Part shown: one piece after another, positions 24,136-35,086 of the stretch
Layout: every line of letters begins with the position of its first letter
How positions within the stretch are numbered: position 1 is the stretch's first letter
DNA from: Pseudomonas sp. N040
GTDB taxonomy: Bacteria; Pseudomonadota; Gammaproteobacteria; Pseudomonadales; Pseudomonadaceae
Reading direction: 5' to 3'
NCBI RefSeq assembly: GCF_015637705.1
Contig: NZ_JADOBE010000009.1
Span: 62,001-126,000, forward strand
Length of the DNA: 64,000 nucleotides
Program-made: the position numbers and the translations under genes
Notes under the pieces: generated by a model
What the model was told of the DNA's origin: nothing
The model's database searches: none
Seen by the model: only the letters and a program-made list of their open reading frames with translations

Positions 24136-24275
24136 AAAATCGATATGCCGCTGCTGCGCTCGAATAGGCGGCGTTGGAAGGAGGTTCGAAATGCTCATTG
24201 GCTACAGCCAACTGCGCTTTGTCACCTGCTTCCGCCTTGCCTCTCCTTCGCTCGCGACGTGGCAAATCGATTTTT
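24134..24275. repeat. MITE-like dispersed repeat, diverged copy
   Basis: Between guaB and guaA, a segment matches the repeat at 38742-38881 in its interior: CTGCTGCGCTCG, GGCGGCGTTG, AAATGCTCATT, CTTCGCTCGC. Its ends are a different inverted repeat, AAAAATCGAT (about 24135-24144) and ATCGATTTTT (24266-24275), so the ability to fold is kept although the terminal sequence changed. Confidence 0.55.
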
Positions 24276-24291
24276 GTGAAGTTTGATTAAG

Positions 24292-24317
24292 ACGGGGCTG
24301 TTTCCAATCAGCCCCGT
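24292..24317. terminator. 9-bp hairpin before guaA
   Basis: ACGGGGCTG (24292-24300) pairs with CAGCCCCGT (24309-24317) across an 8-base loop in the guaB-guaA gap. No strong U-run follows, so it may attenuate rather than end guaB transcription. Confidence 0.45.
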
Positions 24318-24349
24318 GTCATTTGTGAATTCCGCTAAGAGAGATGGCC

Positions 24350-25930
<1,581 letters not shown>

Positions 25931-25934
25931 GTTG

Positions 25935-26729
25935 ATGCAGCAGCAATCGCCGGTAGCCGTCTCCATCATCTCGCCAGTGTTCAATTCCTCGAGGTTTCTG
26001 CGGGAAACCCTCGAGTCGGTCAAAGCGCAAACCCGCGAAGACTGGGAGTTGATCTGCGTGGATGACGGCTCCAGCGATGATTCTGCTGCGGTTGTCGAGT
26101 CCTTCGCTGCCAGGGATTGCAGAATTCGCCTGATTCGCCTTGGGCAAAACTCCGGGGCAGCTGTCGCACGCAATGTGGGTATTGATGCTGCCCGCGGCCG
26201 CTACATCGCCTTCCTTGATAGTGATGATCTGTGGTTGCCGCACAAGCTGGAAACTCAACTCGAGTTCATGCGCCATAAACAGGCGGCATTCAGCTTTACG
26301 GCCTATGACCGGGTGGATGAGTACAACTACCATCTGCGCCGGGTGGACGTGCCGAGCCGCTTGACCTATGAGCAGATGCTCACAGCCTGTTATATCGGCT
26401 GCCTGACGGCAATCTACGACACGGCACATTTTGGCAAGCAACATATGCCGCTCATGCGCAAGCGCCAGGATTACGGCTTGTGGCTGCAGTTGCTGAAGAA
26501 AGTCGATTGCGCTCATGGCCTGCAGGAAGTTCTGGCAAGGTATCGTGTCCGGCCGCATTCGTTGTCAGCCAAAAAGCTCGGAACGGCCAGATATACTTGG
26601 AGGGTTTATCACGAACTGGAAGGATTCGGGGCCTGGAAATCCCATTACCTGTTTGTTCGTTACATGTTGTGTGCAGTCCTGCGAGCAAAATTCCCGGCGC
26701 TCGCATGCAAACTTCAGGCGCTGAAGTGA
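25935..26729 (+). CDS. Family 2 glycosyltransferase
   Basis: A 264-residue GT-A fold protein that probably moves a sugar onto a surface polysaccharide or lipid-linked acceptor. It starts with VSIISPVFNSSRFL, has the nucleotide-binding CVDDGSSDDS and a metal-binding DSDD at 95-98 (AFLDSDDLWLPHK). There is no membrane segment. It starts four bases after the guaA stop. The substrate cannot be read from the sequence. Confidence 0.85.
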   Translation: MQQQSPVAVSIISPVFNSSRFLRETLESVKAQTREDWELICVDDGSSDDSAAVVESFAARDCRIRLIRLGQNSGAAVARNVGIDAARGRYIAFLDSDDLWLPHKLETQLEFMRHKQAAFSFTAYDRVDEYNYHLRRVDVPSRLTYEQMLTACYIGCLTAIYDTAHFGKQHMPLMRKRQDYGLWLQLLKKVDCAHGLQEVLARYRVRPHSLSAKKLGTARYTWRVYHELEGFGAWKSHYLFVRYMLCAVLRAKFPALACKLQALK

Positions 26730-26790
26730 CACTTTTTTATTCTTGCGAATATAACTTTCGATATATCCGAATAGACATGGAAGAGTGAGC

Positions 26791-27690
26791 ATGAGTCCTG
26801 ATCAGCGAACAGGTTGTGCGCAACCATTGGTTTCGGTCATTGTTCCTGTCTACAATCATTGGACGCTCATTCCCCGGCTGCTTGCCTGCCTTGAGGCTCA
26901 AACACTGCCGGAAAGTCAGTTTGAAGTCATATTGGTCGATAATGGTTCGGACTGGATTCCGGCCGATCTTTCATTGCCCGGCAATGCATGCATTCTTGTC
27001 TGCAAGACTCCCGGCTCCTATGCCGCGCGCAATGCGGCCATTGGTCAGGCTCGGGGGCAGTTTCTTGCCTTCACGGATGCCGATTGCCACCCTTGCCCGG
27101 TATGGCTGGAAGCTGGAATCGAAAGGCTGATGTGCTTTCCTGCAGGCAATACATTGATAGCTGGCGCCGTGCGAATGATTGCCGCCAATCCGACCCGGCC
27201 AACGTCTTCTGAACTGTATGATATTGCCTTGGGGATCCCGCAAAAGCTGTATGTCGAGCGCGGCTTTGGCGTGACTGCAAATCTTTTTGTGCCAAAGCGC
27301 TTGATTGAGTTGGCGGGTCCTTTCGATGCCGGCAGATTTTCAGGAGGCGACGCGGAGTTTTGTCGGCGGGCAACCAGGCTGGGCGCCAGACTTGTTTATC
27401 ACGAGACGGCCCTGGTTGAACATCCGGCTCGGCAGCACTGGTCTGAGCTGGCATCTAAGGCCCGACGGATCAAGGGCGGGCAGGTATGCGCAGGGTCGTT
27501 GTTGAAGCGTCTTGAATGGATGGTTCGTACAGGCATTCCGCCCCTCCATGCATGGAAGCGCGTGATCCGTTCATCCGGGCTTTCTCGGGAGCAGAAACTG
27601 ACGGTTTGTTTATTGCAGTTTCGCCTTTGGCTGGTTGGGTTGGGCGAAATGATTCAACTCGTACTGCGCCTGAAAAAGCCACAGCGCTGA
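26791..27690 (+). CDS. Family 2 glycosyltransferase
   Basis: A 299-residue GT2-like protein with VSVIVPVYNHWTLIPRLL, the DNGS element and a DxD-like DAD at 96-98 (AFTDADCHP). FSGGDAEFCRRA corresponds to the family's ED/GGD acceptor-site motif. The ATG at 26791 follows GGAAGA; a GTG two codons upstream is possible. The spacer before it (26730-26785) is notably A/T-rich. Confidence 0.84.
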   Translation: MSPDQRTGCAQPLVSVIVPVYNHWTLIPRLLACLEAQTLPESQFEVILVDNGSDWIPADLSLPGNACILVCKTPGSYAARNAAIGQARGQFLAFTDADCHPCPVWLEAGIERLMCFPAGNTLIAGAVRMIAANPTRPTSSELYDIALGIPQKLYVERGFGVTANLFVPKRLIELAGPFDAGRFSGGDAEFCRRATRLGARLVYHETALVEHPARQHWSELASKARRIKGGQVCAGSLLKRLEWMVRTGIPPLHAWKRVIRSSGLSREQKLTVCLLQFRLWLVGLGEMIQLVLRLKKPQR

Positions 27691-27778
27691 GTAATTTAAT
27701 CAGGTCTGATTGTTAAACTTTATATTATAAATGTAATTATAATTCTGCTTGATAATGAATTTGGATAAGGTGTTTTTG

Positions 27779-28843
27779 ATGAAAAAACGAATTCTCGTGA
27801 TTGCACGTTCTTATCCGAATGTTTCGCACTCATACATTGATAATGATGTCCGCTTTCTGGATGAGCGGGCCGATGTTTTGGTTCTCTCTAGAAAACAGCC
27901 AACGGCGCCATATTACTCTGCTGTTGAATTCAATTACTTCGATAATTTAAATCAGCTAGAACTCCAGGCGCGTCTTTTCAAGCCGGACATGATAATTTGC
28001 TGGATGTTGCCGCATCACTTCTATGCCCGGCAGATTGCTGAGTCCCTGAATATTCCATTTATTCTCAAGCTGCATACTCCGGATGTTTTTCGGTTGATTA
28101 AAGGGCCGGCCAGTATAAAGCAAGAGATCAAGGCATTTATGAGTGGCGAAGACGTACTCAGTGGTTCCTATAAGGTGCTGATGAGTTCGTTGAAGAGGAC
28201 TGCGCAGTCGAAATGGCTGAAGGGTGTTTTTTGTATCCCGGCCTTGCAGCAGTCCTTCGCTGAATACTTTCCAAAGGGTCTGCTGCGCAATATGCAGCCG
28301 TGGATCGACTTTGAAACTTTCCATAATGACTCGCCGAATGGCGATAATGTTCTGGTACTTGGTTCGCTGGTAAATCGCCGTGAAAACCAGGTGACTTTTT
28401 CCAACTTCATCAATCAGATTGACGCGCAGGTTGACTGGATTCCCGTACCGACGCCAGGTTGTCTCTGGCTGGATGTCCCGGGAATTCCTGACAACGTCCA
28501 TATCCGCAAGTTTTTGCCGCCCACGCAAATGCCGGCTTTATACAAGACCTACAAGGCCATGCTGGTGATCGGTGCCGGCGAGTTCGGGCGGGGGCTGCCG
28601 ATGTCCGTGCTGGAGGCCCAGGCGGCTGGAGTTACGGTTATTGCGCCTTCGCTGCGGCCGGATTTCGATGCGTTCGTGACCGCCGGCGGTGGCTTCATCT
28701 TTCAGTCGGAAAGCGAGATACCGGGCTTGCTGGCCAGGGCTCAGGAGCCCGCGCGACGCAACATGGGCTTTGAGCATGCGGCACAGTATGGGCCGGAGAG
28801 CTTCAGCCGCGCGCTGGCGTCCCTGGGCCTGGAACTGGGCTAG
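27779..28843 (+). CDS. Glycosyltransferase, GT4-like
   Basis: A 354-residue protein of the GT-B type. The C-terminal half has a GT4-like nucleotide-sugar site: MPALYKTYKAMLVIG, then GRGLPMSVLEAQAAGVTVIA, with the E..AAG pattern. The N-terminal domain starts MKKRILVIARSYPNVSHSY. I chose the ATG at 27779, with ATAAGG 8 bases upstream, over ATG 27755 and TTG 27749. Its 5' region and upstream spacer (27691-27778) are A/T-rich, suggesting a foreign origin. Confidence 0.75.
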   Translation: MKKRILVIARSYPNVSHSYIDNDVRFLDERADVLVLSRKQPTAPYYSAVEFNYFDNLNQLELQARLFKPDMIICWMLPHHFYARQIAESLNIPFILKLHTPDVFRLIKGPASIKQEIKAFMSGEDVLSGSYKVLMSSLKRTAQSKWLKGVFCIPALQQSFAEYFPKGLLRNMQPWIDFETFHNDSPNGDNVLVLGSLVNRRENQVTFSNFINQIDAQVDWIPVPTPGCLWLDVPGIPDNVHIRKFLPPTQMPALYKTYKAMLVIGAGEFGRGLPMSVLEAQAAGVTVIAPSLRPDFDAFVTAGGGFIFQSESEIPGLLARAQEPARRNMGFEHAAQYGPESFSRALASLGLELG

Positions 28844-28860
28844 TTGCGGGCAGGCAGGTT

Positions 28861-30627
28861 TCAGGGGCTGCCAGCATTTTCCAGGCGCTCCAGGCCGGCA
28901 TTGATGGCCGGCAGCAGCGCCAGCGCCTGACCGAAGTCCTGGGCATGCCAGAGGTGCTCCAGGGCTGCGCTGAGGGCGACCAGGGCCAGGCCGGCCGGAC
29001 TTGTGGTGGCCAGGTCGGTGCGCTGCACTTTTGCCTCATCGAGTGACTGGTGTAGCGCGGGGAGGTCCGTCGTTGCCACCGGCCAGCCAAAGCCGCAAGG
29101 TTCCAGCGCCCACTTGCCCCAGTGCAGCAGGAGTACCTCGCCATCTGCGCTTTCGACCAGGCTTCCGGGTTCAACCGGCACGCTGAACCCAAGGGCTGTG
29201 CTCTGCACCCGAGCGCGCCAGGCGGCCAGTTGCTGCCTGGCCTTGAGCAGCGGCAGTTCCGTCGACATATCGCTGGCAACAGCCATGCGCATGAGGATTC
29301 TTTCGCTGAGCCGCTGGCCGAGAGTTGGGTGGGAGCGGCAATACCGCTCCTGCAGAGCTTGCGGTGGTGACACCTTCAGCAGGCAGGCGCGTAACGCCTG
29401 AAGGTGTTCGGCTGTGGGTTGCTCAATCGGCCGGGATTGCGCAGCGAGCCGCAGAATATGGCAATGGAATCCCGCCAGCTGGGTGGTGCCCAGCAGCACT
29501 GGCGCGGGCAGCCCGGAAGGCGGATCGCTGAGCAGGGTCGCCTCATGCAGCGCCTGGTGGGTGCGGTTGCGCTCGAAGAGCTTGATCAGCAAGGCCGGAC
29601 GGTCCTCGTACTCGCACAGCAGGGCGGCAATATTGTTTTCCTGCAGCGGCCACCAGCGAATCTGCAGCGGTGTGGCCCAGTCTGCCCCAAGCACTGTGGA
29701 GAGCAGCCTGGGGACCCAGTCGTTGCGCTGTTGCGCAAGCATCAACGGCCAGATTGTTTTCTCCTGGGCAGGCTCTGTCAGCAGAACCTGCCGATGAAAG
29801 AACAGGGCATCAATCTGGGGCCGCTGGTGTAACAGTCTTGCCAGGGAGTGGATGGAGGTCTTGACCTTGGTGGTCAGCTGGCGGGACAGCAGCAAGGCCA
29901 CAATGGCCGGTGTCAGTGGTGGCGGGCTGCCCACCAGGAAGTCGGCAACGATGCCGGCGAATGCCAGAAGGAACCCGGCGCTGGTCGCTACGGGTAGCCA
30001 TGCCAGCCATTTCTTTTCGACCGGTTGGCCAAATGTTACCTGGTCCAGGGCAATACCCAGCAGCAGACCGGTCAGTCCGGCATAGGCCAGCAGCAACAGG
30101 AAGATGGCGGGGTAGAGCCAGAGCAGCAGCAACATGGCCAGGCATACGAACAGTCCACCGGCTAGCGCAGAGGTGAATTGCTGGTAGGCCATTGTGGCGA
30201 TTTTGTCCTGGTCTTCAAAAAGCAGAAGTTTGCCTGTGCTGGCCAGCAATTGTTGCGCACCGCGGTCTGCTGCCCGTTTCACCAGCGACTCACCCAGCAG
30301 ATTCAGTCCGTAGAATACGACCGAGGCGATGCTCAGCCCGATGATCAGTGTGTCCCGGTTCAGCCCGGCCAGAATGCTCGGGTAGTAGCGCGGAATACCC
30401 TCCGAGCCCAGCAAGATCACCACTTTGAGTGGCAGCAGGAAGGCCGCCAGCATGGCCACTTGAGAGCCCAGCGAGGCGACGACGCACAGTGTGGTGGCCA
30501 GCGGAACCTTGTGCCTGAGCTTGTTGCCCAGGCTAAGTGTCCAGCGGAAAGCCCCTGTCGCGCTGTGCCGCCGATCATTTTCAGTCGCTTGAGGTGCGCG
30601 GTCTTGCGGTCGGCTGGTTCTACCCAA
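28861..30627 (-). CDS. Polytopic membrane protein with kinase-like C-terminal domain (unknown function)
   Basis: A 588-residue protein not assigned to a family. Residues about 40-250 hold about six hydrophobic segments resembling an ABC-exporter membrane domain (LATTLCVVASLGSQVAMLAA onward), but no Walker A or signature motif follows. The soluble C-terminal part includes ALLIKLFERNRTHQALHEATLL, which recalls the Lys/Glu pair of aminoglycoside-phosphotransferase-like kinases; a catalytic HxD is not obvious. The start appears to be TTG at 30627, as no upstream ATG is in frame. It is the last gene of a three-gene minus-strand set with two ATP-grasp-like proteins. Confidence 0.65.
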   Translation of the reverse strand: MGRTSRPQDRAPQATENDRRHSATGAFRWTLSLGNKLRHKVPLATTLCVVASLGSQVAMLAAFLLPLKVVILLGSEGIPRYYPSILAGLNRDTLIIGLSIASVVFYGLNLLGESLVKRAADRGAQQLLASTGKLLLFEDQDKIATMAYQQFTSALAGGLFVCLAMLLLLWLYPAIFLLLLAYAGLTGLLLGIALDQVTFGQPVEKKWLAWLPVATSAGFLLAFAGIVADFLVGSPPPLTPAIVALLLSRQLTTKVKTSIHSLARLLHQRPQIDALFFHRQVLLTEPAQEKTIWPLMLAQQRNDWVPRLLSTVLGADWATPLQIRWWPLQENNIAALLCEYEDRPALLIKLFERNRTHQALHEATLLSDPPSGLPAPVLLGTTQLAGFHCHILRLAAQSRPIEQPTAEHLQALRACLLKVSPPQALQERYCRSHPTLGQRLSERILMRMAVASDMSTELPLLKARQQLAAWRARVQSTALGFSVPVEPGSLVESADGEVLLLHWGKWALEPCGFGWPVATTDLPALHQSLDEAKVQRTDLATTSPAGLALVALSAALEHLWHAQDFGQALALLPAINAGLERLENAGSP

Positions 30628-30850
30628 AATGCTATTCCCGTATCTGATATTCAGGGCCGCTGCTGCAGTTTGGAGTAGCCGGGCCGTGAGTGCGAGCTTT
30701 TGCTGCGTCTTGCCGCGCGATACAACCCGGCGCGTGGCTGTCCTGCGGCTTGGCCAGCCGTTGTCGGGCGCCGGCGCATCGAGCGGGCGTCTTGCACTGC
30801 AGTGCCTCGCAAAACCAGGGCAGGATCCAGCCCGGCGGAAGCACTTCGGT
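30628..30850. other. 223-bp gap inside the ATP-grasp operon
   Basis: No convincing gene was seen. Short frames exist on both strands, but none has a ribosome binding site or recognisable motif. No strong terminator hairpin was noticed, so the downstream membrane gene may still be read from the upstream operon. Confidence 0.4.
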
Positions 30851-32038
30851 TCAAAACAAGGCCCTGATGCGCGCTGTATTGGTGGCCGCGCTGGCTCGGT
30901 CGGCAGCCATCACGAAGCCGGTGACGATGTGCGTGCCATTGCTCAGGGGATGTTTTTCCCCATTGAACAGGCGGGTCGGGATGAACCAGCCAGACTCGAT
31001 CGGTCCGCGCAGCTTGCGCGCGACATCGGCGAAGCTGCCGCCTGGGGTTATCTGTAGCGAATGACTGATCGGCAAGCCGCTTCGCAGGGCTGCAGCCGGA
31101 TGGAAAAGCAGTTGTGCGGTGGAAGAGGCGATGCGGAAGTTGGGGTCGAATAGCATCGGCCTGCCCTGGCGGTCGATGCCGATATCCAGCCCGGCGATGC
31201 CGCGAAAGCCAAGTGTCCTGACGCGTTCGCCGATCCGTACGGCCAGCGCATGGACTTTGGCCGGGATTGGCTGGCTGGAGTCAACGATGCTGCCGGATTG
31301 CTTGCAGGCGGACGAGAACACCTGTTCGGCACCGCCGAAACAGCGCGTTTCCGCTTCGCTTATGGCCAACCCCACGCACCAGCTGCCGGCGACGTTGATC
31401 CATTGCTCCACCAGCACGCATGGAATGCTTTCGCGGCGCTCGGCAAACCAGCTGCGCGCTGCCTCCAGGGCGGCCTGGTCCGGGCAGGGGAACACAGCAA
31501 AACCCCAGCCTGTTGCAGCATCTCCTCCAGCCTTGAGACACACCGGGCCAGGGCTGGTAAAGCTCGCCAGGGCTGCATGACTCAGACACTGCTGGTGCGC
31601 CAGGTGCTCCTGCGGCACCAGTTTTCCCAGGTTCTGCTTGGCGTTGAGGAACCGGTAGAGGTCTGGCGAAACCAGGTGCGCAGATTCCGGATAGAAGCCA
31701 GCCGGTAACGGGTAAGGCCAGAACAGTTTATGGCCCCGGGCCACCAGTTGTTCCGCGCACCGCCGGGCCTCGGCGGCGTTGCTGTAGATCTGCATCTGCT
31801 CGTCGACAGTGATCCCGGCGGCCGCAAACAATTCGATGACTTCGGTCCCGGCACAACCTTCGTGGCGCACGCTGGCATAGCCATTCAGCAAGCCCATCAG
31901 CATCGAGGTGGCGGTGTCCAGCTGCAGGTTGGTGTAGCCCAGCATGCGCACTTCTTGCAGCTGGGTGCGGGCCATGTAGACCGAGCTTGCCGGGTAAAGC
32001 TGGTCGGGCGAAAGTGCCGGCAGCAAAGGACTCAGCAT
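30851..32038 (-). CDS. ATP-grasp fold protein
   Basis: A 395-residue protein with an ATP-grasp signature in its C-terminal half: GFRGIAGLDIGIDRQGRP followed by FDPNFRIASSTAQ, the acidic metal-binding strand and N-x-R region. ATP-grasp enzymes join a carboxylate to an amine or thiol through an acyl phosphate; the substrate here is unknown. Its start overlaps the stop of the upstream gene by seven bases, so the two are translationally coupled and probably act together. Confidence 0.68.
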   Translation of the reverse strand: MLSPLLPALSPDQLYPASSVYMARTQLQEVRMLGYTNLQLDTATSMLMGLLNGYASVRHEGCAGTEVIELFAAAGITVDEQMQIYSNAAEARRCAEQLVARGHKLFWPYPLPAGFYPESAHLVSPDLYRFLNAKQNLGKLVPQEHLAHQQCLSHAALASFTSPGPVCLKAGGDAATGWGFAVFPCPDQAALEAARSWFAERRESIPCVLVEQWINVAGSWCVGLAISEAETRCFGGAEQVFSSACKQSGSIVDSSQPIPAKVHALAVRIGERVRTLGFRGIAGLDIGIDRQGRPMLFDPNFRIASSTAQLLFHPAAALRSGLPISHSLQITPGGSFADVARKLRGPIESGWFIPTRLFNGEKHPLSNGTHIVTGFVMAADRASAATNTARIRALF

Positions 32039-32868
32039 TCGCCCATTCCCGGAAAGTCGTGCAGACCCTCGGCCAGGTCGCGCATGCGCGGACTGTCAGG
32101 TTTCGCCACAGTGGTCGGCGTTTTGTTGAGGTCGAGCAGCACCGCACGGCCCTCCACCTCCACGTAGTCGAACTTGCCGAAATCGAAACCGTGCTGCCGG
32201 CGAAAGCTTTGCAGCTCCTCCGGCACTTCATTAAGGATGTCGAAATGGGTGATGTTTCCGGCCTTGACCACCGGGCTTCTGGAATAAAGGCGGTAGGCAT
32301 AGCCGCGCGTGCCAAAAAACAGCCAGCCGCGGATGGCGTACAAGTCACCTACCCGTTCCGGAAGGAAGCGTTCAACAATCAGGTCGTGACGGCGCCAGAC
32401 CCAGCCGGGCACGTCGACAATGTGCGCCAGCACCGGGTAATCATTGGCCGGCAGCCTGCGCGCCAGTTGCCAGGATTTGCGGGCGAGCAAGCGCTGGGCT
32501 TTATCAATCGGCCCCGTTTGTTCCAGCCTTCTTTCCGGATTGCCGAAATAGTTCAGGTCGGATTTCACAATCACCGGCCCGCGCCATGCCGAATCGGGCT
32601 GGAGACGCAGGCTGGAGAAGCTGCTTTTGGATATGTCCAGAACCTGCCGGTTGAGCAGCGGATGGTGATCCGGTGTTGCAGGGACCTGGCGGGCATCCAC
32701 CCTGGTGAGATTGACATGCATGATGCCCAGTCCGGCGCTCAGGCAGGCAAGCGGCCCCGTGCTTATTGGATGCCCCCATGCCTGCCAGTGCGCGGCGAGC
32801 TGGGCAAGCACATAGTTTTCCCGGAGTCGGCCCGGCTCCTCGGTGACGATGTGAATGGGGTTTTTCAT
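32032..32868 (-). CDS. ATP-grasp-like protein
   Basis: A 278-residue protein that starts MKNPIHIVTEEPGRLREN. Features consistent with a small ATP-grasp ligase are VIVKSDLNYFGNPE, DLIVERFLPE and the metal-site-like AVLLDLNKTPTT near the C-terminus. I rate the family assignment as probable rather than certain. It is the first gene of the minus-strand operon and overlaps the next ATP-grasp gene. Confidence 0.58.
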   Translation of the reverse strand: MKNPIHIVTEEPGRLRENYVLAQLAAHWQAWGHPISTGPLACLSAGLGIMHVNLTRVDARQVPATPDHHPLLNRQVLDISKSSFSSLRLQPDSAWRGPVIVKSDLNYFGNPERRLEQTGPIDKAQRLLARKSWQLARRLPANDYPVLAHIVDVPGWVWRRHDLIVERFLPERVGDLYAIRGWLFFGTRGYAYRLYSRSPVVKAGNITHFDILNEVPEELQSFRRQHGFDFGKFDYVEVEGRAVLLDLNKTPTTVAKPDSPRMRDLAEGLHDFPGMGEC

Positions 32869-32936
32869 AAGCCTGGAGCCTGTCTGGTAGATGAGTTGCT
32901 GCGCTCTGTCGAGCTATTCCCGGTTTACAGAATGCT

Positions 32937-33986
32937 TCAAGTCAGGGGTTGATCATCGCCGGACTCTACCGGCCTGCCCCGATTAATCAAGACCGTCGTT
33001 TGCCGGCGCCAGTGCAGCGGCGTGCAGGCGAACTGCTGGATGAACCAGCGGGTGAACGAAGCATGCCGGCTGAAGCCGAGCAGACCGGCGACCTGCCCGA
33101 TTTCCAGGCGCGGGTTGGCCAGGTATTGCAGCACCAGGTCGCGGCGGATACCGCACAGCAAACCGGAAAACGACTCCCCTGCATCCTCCAGTTGCCGCTG
33201 CAGCTGGCGCACGCTGCACTGCCGCGCCAGTGCCAGTTGCGTCAGGGTGGCGCGGCCCATGGGCAGAAAAATGTGCAGGTGGCGTTTCAGTTCGGCCAGG
33301 GTCGAGGCTGGGTTGCTGCCCGGCAACAGGTCGATCAGGTGGCGTGCATAGCCGGCCATGGCCGGGTCGGCGGTCGGGTTGACCCGGTCAAGGTCGGCGG
33401 GGGCCAGGGTGATGCCGTTGAACGCGCTGGCGAATTCGCAGCGGCACTGGAACAGTCGGTGGTGTTCTTCCTGGGAGTGTGGCGGCGGGCGACGGAAGTG
33501 CATGCTCTGCGGACGCCAGTGATTGCCGGCAATCGAGCGGAACAGCTGCACGCTGGCAAACAGGTACAGCTCTACCGCCTGCGCGTTGGGTTGGGCGATA
33601 TCGGTCAGCAAATCAACACGGACGATCACCCGCTCGGCACTTTCATCCACGTGCAGCACGGCGGCCTCATTGAGCAGGTGCATGTACTGCTGGGCGATGC
33701 GCAGAGCATCGCGGATGGTGCGTTGCTGGGTCAGCAGCAGGCCGGTGACACCGAACTCGGACAGCTGACGCACTTGCGCCAGGCGCAGGCCGAAGGCCGG
33801 ACAGCCGCTGCTGCTGGCCGACAGTTCCAGCAGACGCACCACGGCATCCCCGGAAATCAGCCGGTCCGGCGCTTCCAGCTGGCTGGCGTTCAAGCCTACC
33901 TGCTGCAGTAACGCTGCCGGGTTCAGCCCGAGTTCACCGGCGACCCGTGTGTAGTTGGTCAGTATCCCGGCGCGCATCATCGGCAT
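32937..33986 (-). CDS. AraC-family regulator (OruR/ArgR-like arrangement)
   Basis: A 349-residue regulator with an N-terminal Arabinose_bd-type sensing domain (about 20-210) and a C-terminal double helix-turn-helix (about 235-335), including TLTQLALARQCSVRQLQRQL and IGQVAGLLGFSRHASFTRWF. The start has a strong AGGAGG at 33991-33998. It is divergent from the TauD-like dioxygenase and likely activates it. A second, divergent regulator of the same class lies at 49871. Confidence 0.9.
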   Translation of the reverse strand: MPMMRAGILTNYTRVAGELGLNPAALLQQVGLNASQLEAPDRLISGDAVVRLLELSASSSGCPAFGLRLAQVRQLSEFGVTGLLLTQQRTIRDALRIAQQYMHLLNEAAVLHVDESAERVIVRVDLLTDIAQPNAQAVELYLFASVQLFRSIAGNHWRPQSMHFRRPPPHSQEEHHRLFQCRCEFASAFNGITLAPADLDRVNPTADPAMAGYARHLIDLLPGSNPASTLAELKRHLHIFLPMGRATLTQLALARQCSVRQLQRQLEDAGESFSGLLCGIRRDLVLQYLANPRLEIGQVAGLLGFSRHASFTRWFIQQFACTPLHWRRQTTVLINRGRPVESGDDQPLT

Positions 33987-34049
33987 ATTCAGTCCTCCTG
34001 AGGCGGCCTCGGGAAGGAGTGTTCGCTGGCTACCTGTGCGTAAAATGAT

Positions 34050-34099
34050 AAATCAATGGCGTGATTTGAGAAACACAAACCGAGCGGCATCTATAGAAT
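34050..34099 (+). promoter_or_regulatory. AraC/TauD divergent control region
   Basis: The 173-bp gap holds an inverted repeat AAATCA-N6-TGATTT at 34050-34067 and a TAGAAT -10-like box at 34094-34099 facing the dioxygenase gene. No good -35 box is seen, which fits activator dependence. The operator assignment is a guess from position. Confidence 0.4.
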
Positions 34100-34159
34100 G
34101 CGATCCGTAGTGCGACGAATTGCCGCAATCGAATCAACGCAGCCAGCGAGGAATGAAGC

Positions 34160-35002
34160 ATGAAAGTCGAACAACTCACCGGCGCCCTGGGCGCCGAACT
34201 CAAGGGCGTGAGCCTGGCCGAAGCGGCGAAGAATGCCGACCTTGCTGGCGAGATCAGGCAGTTGATGCTCAAGCACAAGGTCCTGTTCCTGCGTGACCAG
34301 AACATCAGCAATGAAGAACATGCCGCTTTCGCCCGTCACTTTGGTGAACTGGAAGACCACCCGCTGGCCCCCAGCGCCGTACCGGGCATTACGCAGATCT
34401 GGAAGACTCCGGACAATCCGCCCGAGCGCTATGAGAACTCCTGGCACACCGATGCCACCTGGCGCGAGTGCCCGCCAATGGGTTCGGTGCTGCGTTGCGT
34501 GCAACCCGCGCCTCTTGGCGGCGACACCATGTGGGCCAATATGGAGCTGGCTTACGAGCGTCTGCCCGGCCACATCAAGGACGTGATCGAAGGATTGAAA
34601 GCGCGGCACAGTATGGAAGCCAGCTTCATGGCAGCCAAGCCAGAAGAAGAGCGCCTGGCGATGAAAGCACGCTACCCCGACCCTGAACATCCGGTAGTGC
34701 GCACCCATCCGGAGACGGGCAAAAAGAGCCTGTTGACCGGTGGTTTCATTACGCATTTCACCAATTTCCACACCGCCAAGAATGTGCGTTATGGTCTGGA
34801 TTTCCATCCCGGTATGTCCAACCTGCTGGAATATCTGTGCAGCCAGTCTTTTGTTCCCGAGTACCAGGTGCGCTGGCGCTGGAGTCAGGATGCCGTGGCG
34901 ATCTGGGACAACCGCTGCACCCAGCACTACGCGGTGATGGACTACGCGCCATGCCACCGCAAGATGAACCGCGCCACCATCATTGGCGACAAGCCGTTCT
35001 AA
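34160..35002 (+). CDS. TauD/TfdA-family 2-oxoglutarate-dependent dioxygenase
   Basis: A 280-residue Fe(II)/2-oxoglutarate dioxygenase. The iron ligands are H96 and D98 (SWHTDATW) and H256 (CTQHYAVMDY), with R271 or R267 (HRKMNRATI) for 2-oxoglutarate. The family oxidises taurine, alkylsulfates, phenoxyacids and similar acids; the substrate here is unknown. A deleted second copy of the 3' part, very similar in DNA, lies at 51001-51257, also next to an AraC gene. Confidence 0.88.
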   Translation: MKVEQLTGALGAELKGVSLAEAAKNADLAGEIRQLMLKHKVLFLRDQNISNEEHAAFARHFGELEDHPLAPSAVPGITQIWKTPDNPPERYENSWHTDATWRECPPMGSVLRCVQPAPLGGDTMWANMELAYERLPGHIKDVIEGLKARHSMEASFMAAKPEEERLAMKARYPDPEHPVVRTHPETGKKSLLTGGFITHFTNFHTAKNVRYGLDFHPGMSNLLEYLCSQSFVPEYQVRWRWSQDAVAIWDNRCTQHYAVMDYAPCHRKMNRATIIGDKPF

Positions 35003-35086
35003 TTGCAGCAAGCTGCGCACCGGCGCTGGCATTCGCTGCCGCGCCGGTTGTGTCATTGACAACGAAGAATCAGATGGAGCGATCGC

